The position numbers were made by a program, and so were the translations under genes. From positions 315,706 through 379,705 of the forward strand of contig NZ_JAOEIY010000004.1 in assembly GCF_025966695.1 (NCBI RefSeq): a stretch of 64,000 nucleotides of DNA, given 5' to 3'. Source of the stretch: Stutzerimonas sp. S1 (GTDB lineage Bacteria > Pseudomonadota > Gammaproteobacteria > Pseudomonadales > Pseudomonadaceae). This document shows, piece after piece, positions 47,405 to 54,553 of this stretch. The notes below the pieces were generated by a model. The model ran no database searches and was not told the DNA's origin. It saw only the letters and a list, made by a program, of their open reading frames with translations. Positions within the stretch are counted from its first letter, which is position 1. Every line of letters starts with the position of its first letter.

Positions 47405-47669
47405 CGTGGCCGGCCCATGCACAGGGGGTCGCTTATTCCTCGCCGACCAGGGCTTTTCGCGTCAAAGGTGAGATGAGGTTGTGCGAACCTGGCAGGACCA
47501 TGACCAGCGCTCTCGACGATTCGCTCGGGAAAGGCGGCGCCCATCTGGTTGCTACACGCCGAGCCAGTGGCAGCCGGATCCGAATACCAAAGATCATTGG
47601 CAACCAAAGGTACTCACAGGGGTACTCGGACGACAGAAGCTCGGGTGAGCCGATGGCACTGCATGAAAC
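47405..47669. other. Intergenic region between the fusion gene and tRNA-Thr
   Basis: No gene is supported here. A 7-bp direct repeat GGTACTC is seen at 47609-47615 and 47621-47627. The stretch has no recognisable integrase or att site. Confidence 0.55.
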
Positions 47670-47696
47670 AAAAAGCCCGCACTAGGCGGGCTTTTT
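47670..47696 (-). terminator. Terminator of tRNA-Thr
   Basis: An 11-bp stem (47670-47680 with 47686-47696) with a 5-nt loop and flanking A/T runs lies 10 bp past the tRNA 3' end on the minus strand. Confidence 0.9.
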
Positions 47697-47705
47697 GGAA
47701 TTTCA

Positions 47706-47781
47706 TGGTGCCGGAGACAGGAGTCGAACCTGCGACCTTCGCATTACGAATGCGCTGCTCTACCTACTGAGCTACACCGGC
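47706..47781 (-). tRNA. tRNA-Thr with anticodon CGT
   Basis: The 76-nt gene reads on the minus strand with encoded CCA. Anticodon loop TTCGTAA gives anticodon CGT (codon ACG). D stem GCTC/GAGC and T loop TTCGACT are canonical. The acceptor stem pairs except for a T6-T67 mismatch, and there is a G49-T65 wobble in the T stem. Otherwise it resembles the gammaproteobacterial tRNA-Thr(CGT). Confidence 0.95.
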
Positions 47782-47852
47782 GCCAGGCGGCGGATTATCG
47801 AAGGTTATGCGGCCGGACTCAAGCCCGGCGGCATAAGTTCTCGGCGTACTGC

Positions 47853-48620
47853 TCAATGTGGGCCGGAGGTCGGGCGAGTGGCATCGTGGTGCATGTCCTG
47901 TTTCACCTTGCCCACGACATCGTCGGCCACATCCCTGCCCATCGCGCTGGCCTGGGCATAGCCTTCGCGGGCCTTTTGCCGCAGGTTTCCAGTCAGCTTG
48001 TCGCTGGCGCTGCCCATCAGTTGATCCTCACGCCGGGTCGGCGGCATCGCGGCGGCGAGCAGCGCTCCCAACGCTATACCAATAGCGCCCACGGCTAGCG
48101 GCTGCTCCTCGAGCAACTCCGAGAAGCCGCCGCGAGCGCGTTCGGCGGTATGCCTTAGGCTATCGGCGGCGTGTCGGCCGGATTCGCCGACGCGGCTACG
48201 CGCGGCCCCCAGCGAATCGGACACGCTGTGCCCGAGCTGGCCAGCGCGGTCCTTCACCCCGACACCCTGCTGCTTAAGACTTGAAGCCTTGGCGGCAAGC
48301 CTGTCGGTTACCGATGGGCCAGTGGGGCTGGCGTGATCCGGACGGCGATTCTGTCCGGCCATCAGCCAGAGCAGGCCGACCGAGGTCAATACCGTCGGCA
48401 CCGGATTGGCCTTCAGGGTATCGCTGAGGTTATGCAGGAATTCGCCGCCACCGCCCTTGGCGTAGCCGAGCGCCGTGTCGATCATCTGCCCCGGCGACAG
48501 CTTGCTTTCCAGCGCATGGACGATGTTGCCGATCTCAGCGCGCTGCTGGTCGATTTCCCGTTCGAGGGTATCCGGATCCTTCTGCGCTTCGACGTCGATC
48601 TGATTGTGCGTGCTCATCAT
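47853..48620 (-). CDS. DUF3618-type membrane protein
   Basis: This 255-residue protein has the DUF3618 core near the N-terminus (DPDTLEREIDQQRAEIGNIV then ALESKLSPGQMID). A first hydrophobic segment follows (about 75-90, VPTVLTSVGLLWLMAG), then an amphipathic Ala/Arg region with many SDSLGAARSRVGESG-like repeats. A second hydrophobic segment lies near 173-193 (LAVGAIGIALGALLAAAM). It is similar in build to YqjD/ElaB. The start overlaps the upstream stop as ATGA (ATG at 48620, with a second ATG at 48617 in frame). It is the last gene of a three-gene operon. Confidence 0.82.
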   Translation of the reverse strand: MMSTHNQIDVEAQKDPDTLEREIDQQRAEIGNIVHALESKLSPGQMIDTALGYAKGGGGEFLHNLSDTLKANPVPTVLTSVGLLWLMAGQNRRPDHASPTGPSVTDRLAAKASSLKQQGVGVKDRAGQLGHSVSDSLGAARSRVGESGRHAADSLRHTAERARGGFSELLEEQPLAVGAIGIALGALLAAAMPPTRREDQLMGSASDKLTGNLRQKAREGYAQASAMGRDVADDVVGKVKQDMHHDATRPTSGPH

Positions 48621-49042
48621 GCGTGCCCCCTGACGGCTTCTTTATCCTTCTGGATGGAATGGAGGGTGCGGTCGGGCTTGAACGACGAGGCCTCGAACTT
48701 CTTCTTGCCAGCCGAGACCATGATCAGGCCGATGACCACCACTACCCCGCCGACGATCAGTGCCGCCAGGTAGGGCTCCATCATCGTGGCGAGGAAATAC
48801 ACCGCCGCCAGCAGCAGAATGATGAACCCCGCCAGCAGCACCGCGCCGCCGGTCGCCACGCTGGCCGCGCCGGCCTTGGTGGCCCGCAGCGATTCGCTCA
48901 ACTCGGCCTTGGCCAGCGCCAGTTCTTTGGTGAACAGCGATGGCACCTCGCGGGTCAGCTGGCGCAGCAGGCCACCGACGGAGTTGTCCTGCTCGGCATG
49001 CAGCGGTTCGTATGGGGTATTGAGGTTATGTTGCTCGTTCAT
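48617..49042 (-). CDS. Phage-holin-family (YqjE-like) membrane protein
   Basis: This 141-residue protein has a soluble N-terminal part with LLRQLTREVPSLFTKELALA (residues about 25-44) and two transmembrane helices (about 65-86 and 92-112). A short basic tail follows. This matches the actinobacterial holin X/YqjE family; despite the name no phage genes are near. It is translated together with its two neighbours (4-bp overlaps on both sides). A role at the membrane under stress is suggested by YqjE homology only. Confidence 0.85.
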   Translation of the reverse strand: MNEQHNLNTPYEPLHAEQDNSVGGLLRQLTREVPSLFTKELALAKAELSESLRATKAGAASVATGGAVLLAGFIILLLAAVYFLATMMEPYLAALIVGGVVVVIGLIMVSAGKKKFEASSFKPDRTLHSIQKDKEAVRGHA

Positions 49043-49758
49043 CGAGTAAGCCCTCCATCGTTGCCTTTGCCGGAATCAGGCTTGCGTGTGGTCCCGGGCC
49101 CCGTGGTCGCTCCGGCATTGCTGATGCTGCCCACCGGAGCGCCGGGCGCACCGCTGGACAACCGCTCGTCCAGCTCCGCCTGACTGGGCAGCTCGGTCGC
49201 GCTGGCGGCGGTCGAACGTCCCAGCGGCGAAGTGGGATGCGGACGCACGGCGTCCGAGTGTCCATAGTCCACCGTGGGTTCGTGAGTCGCCGGACGCTGG
49301 CTGGAGGCCCGGGCGAAACGGGTGAGGCCAAAACCGACGGCGATGCTGCCGGTGATGAACAGTGCCGGATTGTTGCGGGCGATACGGTTGACCTCGCCAA
49401 CCAGCTCGTCGACGCTCTTGCCGCGCAGGCTGTCGGCGAGCTCGGCCATGCTCTGCGCCATCTCCGAAACGTAGTGCGACAGGCCGCTACTGTCCTGCTT
49501 CTCCAGTTCGGCGGCGGCCGCCTGGGCGCTGCGGGCGACCTTCTCCAAGCCGTCGGCGGCCGTGCCGCGATAGTTCTCGAGTTGGGCCTTGCCCTGGTGT
49601 TTCACCTCTTCGCCGGCTTCGCGTGCCTTGGCCTTGAGATTCTCCTTCGAGGGTCCGGCCGTTGCATGTGCGGGACTGCCGTCCGGCGCTGTCGAGCCGG
49701 TTTTGCCCAGGCCGCCATAACCTGTGATGTCTTCATCGGGTGTCGTCATGTTGTCCAC
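49039..49758 (-). CDS. Uncharacterised stress-type protein, first gene of the membrane operon
   Basis: This 239-residue, low-complexity protein has a hydrophilic N-terminal half (GPSKENLKAKAREAGEEVKH, then AADGLEKVARSAQAAAAEL), a short hydrophobic segment near 128-142 (NPALFITGSIAVGFGLTRFA) and a Pro/Gly/Ser-rich tail. The region resembles apolipoprotein-like helices. I do not know a named family; the layout is like that of other proteins beside YqjE/DUF3618 genes. It overlaps the holin-like gene by 4 bp. Confidence 0.7.
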   Translation of the reverse strand: MDNMTTPDEDITGYGGLGKTGSTAPDGSPAHATAGPSKENLKAKAREAGEEVKHQGKAQLENYRGTAADGLEKVARSAQAAAAELEKQDSSGLSHYVSEMAQSMAELADSLRGKSVDELVGEVNRIARNNPALFITGSIAVGFGLTRFARASSQRPATHEPTVDYGHSDAVRPHPTSPLGRSTAASATELPSQAELDERLSSGAPGAPVGSISNAGATTGPGTTRKPDSGKGNDGGLTR

Positions 49759-50133
49759 CTTCTATGGGTTGTCCGGATGACCACGATCCGTTGAAACACA
49801 GCGTTGCGGGTTCTGCTTCTGCCGCGAGCCGTGCATCTTCACGGTGTGCACATAGAAGGTGACCGGACCCCAATTTTCGAGTTCCGTCGGTCCGGCCAGC
49901 GGCTCGGCGTCGGCCTTGACGCCCGATCCGACGCAAGCGCAACGACCGCCAGCCACGCACCCGCTGGCAGATGGCCCAGCGCGAGCCGCAACGCCACACC
50001 TGTCGCGGGCTGCAGCAATACATCCGCCTTGCAAGCGAAACGACACTGCCCGCGCAAAAGATGACCGCCAGGTCACGCGCGAGCGCAGCGCAGGCCGACG
50101 AACTGCACTGCCCGCTTCACACTTGGGAAAACG
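49759..50133. other. Region upstream of the membrane-stress operon
   Basis: This region is bounded by the operon start and the GH5 terminator. On the minus strand a GGAACTC element is seen near 49878-49884 with a weak match 16 bp further on, not enough to call a promoter. Nothing else was found. Confidence 0.5.
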
Positions 50134-50159
50134 CAAAACGGGCCCGAAGGCCCGTTTTG
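50134..50159 (-). terminator. Terminator of the GH5 gene
   Basis: An 11-bp stem with 4-nt loop (50134-50144 with 50149-50159) ends in four T in its right arm and lies 16 bp after the GH5 stop. Confidence 0.85.
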
Positions 50160-50174
50160 GTGAAGCGGCTCGAT

Positions 50175-52271
50175 TTACAGCGGGCCGACGCTGCTGCAGC
50201 TGTTGGCGGTCTTGGCGTGCTTCTGCAGCACCGGCAGCTGCGGACGGGATTTGCCGCTCGTAACGTCCAGGGACAGCGCGTACTCACCCCACCAGGGACC
50301 AGCCGCCCAGTAAGTGCTGGGGATGCAGTTCTGCCGCAGGTAGGCCAGCAGATTGTCGGTGGCGGCGATGGCCGAGGGCGAGAAGTCCGGCACGCCGTGC
50401 TCGCCGATGTAGCCGCGCAGCTTGTTCTGCTTCAGCCAGTCGACGAAGGGCTTGACGCGATTCACGCCGATCATCGGGTCGAACACCTCAGCCTTGTCGA
50501 AGTAGTTACCGGAGAAATCCTTGTCCACATACATGTGCGCTTCGTAGACCAGGTTGTTCTTCGGATCGCGCATCCACGGATCGTTGATCAGCTGGTTGTT
50601 GTAGTGCGGCCAGTGGTAGGCGCTCGACCAGCGATCGCCTGCCACGTAGATCCAGCGCTGGCTATCCAGAGTGCGGATCGCTTGGGCAGCGGCGAGTGCG
50701 GCCTGCGGCCAGAGCCCGTTGGTGGAATACGGTTCGTTCATCAGCCCATAACCTTCCACGGCTGGGTGGTTGGCCACCTGCTGAACGATGCGCTTCCACA
50801 CGCCGGCAAACGAGCTGATGGGCACTTCGCTGGAACCGATCAGCTTGCCGAAGTAACGGTAGTAGTTGTGCAGATCGAGGATGACCTTCACACCATGCTT
50901 GTGGGCGTAGTCCAGCGACTGCTTCAAACGTGCGAGCTCAGCAGCGTTCAGCTCGGTGTTCAGCTTGGGCTGGATGCGTTCCCAGAGGAACGGCAGGCGC
51001 ACCAGATTCATGCCCAGGTCGGCGTACTTCTTGTAGTACGACTCGGCCGGATAGGTGTAGTTGGTGCCATGTACTCCCGGCACGACCGACGGGCCGAAGC
51101 CGGCACCGGACAGGTTGACGCCGACCAGGCGTGGTTTGCCATTGGTGGTGTCGACCGGCGCGGTGGAATCGGCAGGCGCACTCGGGGCCGGGGCCGGAGC
51201 CGGTGCCGGAGCGGGAACCGAGGTGGTCGGGCTCGACGTGGTGGTGGTGCTGATCGCCGAGATGGTCTTCGGGTAGCCCAGGGTATTGCCATCGATGGCC
51301 GCGCCGTCGAGGTAGACGCTCATGTTGCTGCCGGAAATGTAGGCCGCGGTGATCTTGCGCACCTGGCCATCGGCGAGCCTCACTGAATTACCGGACTTGA
51401 ATGCCGCCTGATTGGCCGCCGTCGCCGCAATGGAGAACCCGGCGGACTTGCGCCACACACCGTTCAGCCAGTCGGTATTGGTGAAGTTGTTCAAACCGGC
51501 AGTCGCCAGAGTCGTTTGGGTCGGTGCAGTTATTGCCGTATCCGTTGTCGAGCCGGAAACAACTGTCAGTTTGTTCGGGTATCCGACAACGCTGCCATTA
51601 ACCGCAACACCATCAAGAAAGACGCTCATATTCGAGCCGACAACTTGCACCGTTTTAATCTTGCGCTGCTGGCCATCAGCCAGTTTTACCGATGCACCAA
51701 CAATGAACGCGCCTTTGTTACCGGTAGTTGCCGGAATCGAGAAACCGGGCGACTTGCGCCATACCCCATTCAACCAATCGGTATTGGTGAAGTTGTTGAT
51801 GCTGGATGCGTAGGTGGTGCCGCTGGGGGCAGTGCTGACCGGCTCGCTGGTGCTCGGGGCAGTACCGGTCGATACGGTTACCGCACTCAGCACGTTCGGA
51901 GCACCGACCTTGTTGCCGTCGATAACCGCACCATCGAGAAAGACGCTGAGGTTGCTGCCTACCACGTACACCTTGGTGATCTTGCGGATCTGGCCGTCGG
52001 CCAGGCGAACGCTGGCGCCCACCTTGAAGGCCGCGTTGTTGGCGCTGGACGCCGGGATCGACAGCGCCGGCGCTGCACGCCATACGCCATTGAGCCAATC
52101 GGTGTTGGTGAAGCTGTTGACCTTGGCGCTGAGCGTCACGGTGGTCGATACGGTACTGCTGGTGTCGCTGGCGAAGACAGCACCGGAAGCGGTGAATCCA
52201 CCCAATACGGCAGCCAGGGCGATGGAGGCGACGAGCGCCTTGCGGGGGCCCGCAAAAACATTGATAGACAT
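50175..52271 (-). CDS. Secreted GH5-family glycosidase with three N-terminal repeats
   Basis: This 698-residue protein has an N-terminal export signal (residues about 10-35, ending near AVFA). Three copies of a 79-residue repeat follow (about residues 52-130, 159-237 and 261-339), then a Pro/Ala/Ser linker (to about 375). The C-terminal GH5 catalytic domain has the acid/base Glu513 in GLMNEPY and the nucleophile Glu624 in GYIGEHGVP. NLVRLPFLWERIQP and ILDLHNYYRYFGK are also typical of GH5. The ATG at 52271 was chosen for the signal peptide; an ATG 23 codons upstream adds a basic leader. The polymer target is unknown, perhaps the cell's own exopolysaccharide. Confidence 0.93.
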   Translation of the reverse strand: MSINVFAGPRKALVASIALAAVLGGFTASGAVFASDTSSTVSTTVTLSAKVNSFTNTDWLNGVWRAAPALSIPASSANNAAFKVGASVRLADGQIRKITKVYVVGSNLSVFLDGAVIDGNKVGAPNVLSAVTVSTGTAPSTSEPVSTAPSGTTYASSINNFTNTDWLNGVWRKSPGFSIPATTGNKGAFIVGASVKLADGQQRKIKTVQVVGSNMSVFLDGVAVNGSVVGYPNKLTVVSGSTTDTAITAPTQTTLATAGLNNFTNTDWLNGVWRKSAGFSIAATAANQAAFKSGNSVRLADGQVRKITAAYISGSNMSVYLDGAAIDGNTLGYPKTISAISTTTTSSPTTSVPAPAPAPAPAPSAPADSTAPVDTTNGKPRLVGVNLSGAGFGPSVVPGVHGTNYTYPAESYYKKYADLGMNLVRLPFLWERIQPKLNTELNAAELARLKQSLDYAHKHGVKVILDLHNYYRYFGKLIGSSEVPISSFAGVWKRIVQQVANHPAVEGYGLMNEPYSTNGLWPQAALAAAQAIRTLDSQRWIYVAGDRWSSAYHWPHYNNQLINDPWMRDPKNNLVYEAHMYVDKDFSGNYFDKAEVFDPMIGVNRVKPFVDWLKQNKLRGYIGEHGVPDFSPSAIAATDNLLAYLRQNCIPSTYWAAGPWWGEYALSLDVTSGKSRPQLPVLQKHAKTANSCSSVGPL
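51255..52118 (-). repeat. Three copies of a 79-codon repeat within the GH5 gene
   Basis: Copies lie at 51882-52118, 51561-51797 and 51255-51491. All share FTNTDWLNGVWR near the start, then SVRLADGQ-RKI, VVGSN-SVFLDG and GYPN or GAPN near the end. Spacers of 20-30 codons are Thr/Ser-rich. No known domain is recognised by eye; a carbohydrate-binding or surface-attachment module is possible. The middle copy uses more AT-rich codons than the outer two. Confidence 0.9.
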
Positions 52272-52297
52272 CTTGTCTCTCCGAAACTTAATACGTC

Positions 52298-52320
52298 TAA
52301 AGGCGCTGTCGCGGCCTTTA
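52298..52320 (-). other. Hairpin in the GH5 leader
   Basis: A perfect 7-bp stem (52298-52304 with 52314-52320) with a 9-nt loop lies 26 bp before the GH5 start. It could be a 5' UTR control element; no T tract makes a terminator unlikely. Confidence 0.55.
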
Positions 52321-52805
52321 AAAAAGTGGCGGGAGGTCAATTAAGTCGTGGGGCGTTGCTTATGGATGGAAGCCGCTTTGTCACAACCGAACGAACCGCT
52401 CAGCAACAAAGCCAACCGCTGTTCCACCCCTGAACAACCCGGATTCCCCGTTGCGTGGCGGCTTTATAATAGTTTCCAAAAAATAATGGAACGTTTTCTG
52501 ACTTATATAGATCGCCAGAATTTCGACGGTATTTCTGTAAAGCTATTAGTTTGCTATTGCGAAATAGCAACATGCCAGCAATCGAAAGAATTAATACCCG
52601 GCTTGAATACGGGACTTCGGCATATTGGAGGCGCCATTTTTTTGAATGGCCGGCGGATTTATCGCGGTTCAACGTCGAGCGATTTCCGATAGACGGTAAG
52701 GGCGCCGACTGTCCGCAATTCGAGCTGAACCCCTCAGCTGGAGCAGCGACCTTTGCCTGACGTGCGCTGTCCGAACAGACACAGAAGGCAAAAGGAGATC
52801 AGCTA
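52321..52805. other. AT-rich intergenic region between GH5 and the DUF2945 gene
   Basis: No supported gene is present. The stretch 52455-52600 is strikingly AT-rich (21 G/C of 60 in 52501-52560 by hand count). It contains an 8-bp stem (52551-52558 with 52563-52570) and a 6-bp stem (52633-52638 with 52645-52650). It probably holds promoters and regulator sites for both divergent genes. Confidence 0.65.
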
Positions 52806-53015
52806 ATGAACAGCTTCAAGGTTGGCGATCACGTCAGTTGGAATTCCGAAGCGGGACGGGTCAGCGGCACCATCATCAGGGTTCATACCGCCGATACGCA
52901 GTACAAAGGGCATACCCGCCGCGCCAGCCCGGACGAGCCGCAGTACGAGATCAAGAGCGACAAGACCGATCACATCGCCATGCACAAGCCCGGCGCCCTG
53001 AGCAAAATGGACTGA
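52806..53015 (+). CDS. DUF2945/HVA1-TUDOR-family small protein
   Basis: This 69-residue protein begins FKVGDHVSWNSEAGRVSGTI and ends with EIKSDKTDHIAMHKPGAL, the hallmark pattern of the hypervirulence-associated TUDOR domain family. Excellent ribosome site (AAGGAGA) 8 nt before the ATG. Function is unknown; it is often found beside stress genes. It is followed 7 bp later by the DUF488 gene. Confidence 0.9.
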   Translation: MNSFKVGDHVSWNSEAGRVSGTIIRVHTADTQYKGHTRRASPDEPQYEIKSDKTDHIAMHKPGALSKMD

Positions 53016-53022
53016 GTGACCG

Positions 53023-53607
53023 ATGAATACGCCGGCCACCGTCTGGACGCTCGGCCACTCGACCCGCTCGATCGACGCCTTCCTCGCGCTGCTCGGGCAC
53101 TATCGGATCGAGGGGATCGCCGACGTCCGCCGTCATCCCGGTTCGCGCCGGTTGCCGCAGTTCGGTAGCGATGCACTGCGCGAGGCGCTCGCTACACGGG
53201 GCATCGCCTACGCCTGGCTGCCTGAACTGGGCGGCCGGCGCCGGCCAGCGGCCGATTCGGTCAACCGGGCCTGGCGCAACAGCTCATTTCGTGGCTACGC
53301 CGATCACCTCAAGAGCGCGGAGTTCGCCGTAGGGTTGGCGCGTCTGCTGGAGCTTGCCAGCCAGCGGCGCACGGCGATGATGTGTGCCGAAGTGCTCTGG
53401 TGGCGTTGCCACCGCTCCTTGGTGTCCGATGTGCTGAAGGTACGTGGCATCGAGGTGCTGCATATTCAGGATGAGCAGCACGCGGTCGCGCACCCCTTTA
53501 CCGCGCCGGCCCGACTGGTCGACGGCGAGCTGAGCTATGTGGAGGGCGTGGGCGAACCGCTGGGCAAGGAGGCCTGGGCCGACCGGCAAACCCGGCTGGA
53601 GCTGTAG
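53023..53607 (+). CDS. DUF488-family protein
   Basis: This 194-residue protein has TLGHSTRSIDAFLALLGHY, then IADVRRHPGSRRLPQF and the later CAEVLWWRCHRSLVSDVL, the three conserved blocks of DUF488. The conserved His, Arg and Cys residues suggest a catalytic or ligand-binding pocket. It forms an operon with the DUF2945 gene. The molecular role is unknown. Confidence 0.9.
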   Translation: MNTPATVWTLGHSTRSIDAFLALLGHYRIEGIADVRRHPGSRRLPQFGSDALREALATRGIAYAWLPELGGRRRPAADSVNRAWRNSSFRGYADHLKSAEFAVGLARLLELASQRRTAMMCAEVLWWRCHRSLVSDVLKVRGIEVLHIQDEQHAVAHPFTAPARLVDGELSYVEGVGEPLGKEAWADRQTRLEL

Positions 53608-53631
53608 CTGCCACGCCGCCGGGCAGTGCGC

Positions 53632-54468
53632 TCAGGCGCGTTCGATGCGATCCGGGTGAATGACAATGCGCCCCTGTTTGTACAGACCACCGATGGCCTT
53701 CTTGAAGTTGCCCTTGCTGACGCCGAACTGACGGGCGATTTCCTCGGCCGGGCTCTTGTCGCTCAGCATCAGCACGCCCTGGTTTTCCTCGAGCTTCTGC
53801 AGAATCAACGCCTGCAGGGCATCGACTGCTTCAGTGCCCACTGGCTGCAGACTCAGGCTGATCTTGCCGTCGGCGCGCAGCTCCTTGATGAAGCCACGCT
53901 CCTGCATGCCGCCGCGCAGGAACTTGAACACCTCGTTCTTGTGGATCAGCCCCCAGTGCTGACCATTGATGATCGCCTTGAAGCCCAGATCGGTGGCTTC
54001 GACGATAAGCAGGTCCACCGCTTCGCCGACCGTATAGCGCGCTGGTGTCTTGTCCAGATAGCGGTCGAGCCGCGCGGTAGCGGTAATACGGCGCGTGCGC
54101 TTGTCCACATAGACATGCACCACGCAGTAATCGCCAACCTGCAGCGGCCGTTTCTCTTCCGAATGCGGCAGCAGCAGATCCTTGGGCAGGCCCCAGTCGA
54201 GAAAGAGCCCGACGCGGTTGATCTCGACCACCTTGAGGCTGGCGAACTCGCCGACCTGCACCTTGGGCTTTTCCGTGGTGGCGATCAGCTTGTCCTCGCT
54301 ATCGAGATAGACGAACACGTTGAGCCAGTCATCCACCTCGGTCGGCGTGTCCTTCGGGATGTAGCGCTTGGGCAGCAGGATCTCGCCGTCCGGGCCGCCG
54401 TCGAGATAGAGGCCGAAACTGGTGTGCTTGACGATTGGCAGGCTGTTGAAGCGCCCGATGACGGCCAT
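53632..54468 (-). CDS. cvfB: CvfB-like S1-domain RNA-binding protein
   Basis: This 278-residue protein has several S1-type OB-fold repeats (residues about 3-60, 70-130 and 145-205; for example VKHTSFGLYLDGGPDGEILL and VVEINRVGLFLDWGLPKDLL). A C-terminal winged helix follows (SPAEEIARQFGVSKGNFKKA with GRIVIHPDRIE). This is the CvfB/YitL layout, an RNA-binding regulator in Gram-positives whose role in Pseudomonas is unclear. It is monocistronic and convergent with the DUF488 gene. Confidence 0.9.
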   Translation of the reverse strand: MAVIGRFNSLPIVKHTSFGLYLDGGPDGEILLPKRYIPKDTPTEVDDWLNVFVYLDSEDKLIATTEKPKVQVGEFASLKVVEINRVGLFLDWGLPKDLLLPHSEEKRPLQVGDYCVVHVYVDKRTRRITATARLDRYLDKTPARYTVGEAVDLLIVEATDLGFKAIINGQHWGLIHKNEVFKFLRGGMQERGFIKELRADGKISLSLQPVGTEAVDALQALILQKLEENQGVLMLSDKSPAEEIARQFGVSKGNFKKAIGGLYKQGRIVIHPDRIERA

Positions 54469-54553
54469 GTGCGTAAATCCCGAATCAGAAAGGCGGCGAT
54501 TCTAGCAGGCGCTGCCCGCAGGGAGTGCGAGCAGCGCCGTTTGGTCGAGGGCG

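Noticed and set aside
47609..47627. GGTACTC direct repeat near tRNA-Thr as an att site of an integrated element
   Set aside because: The repeats are 7 bp, 12 bp apart and not identical to the tRNA 3' end; there is no integrase in the window.
47549..47770. Open frames running across the tRNA gene
   Set aside because: They come from reading the tRNA complement and carry a well-known spurious pattern.
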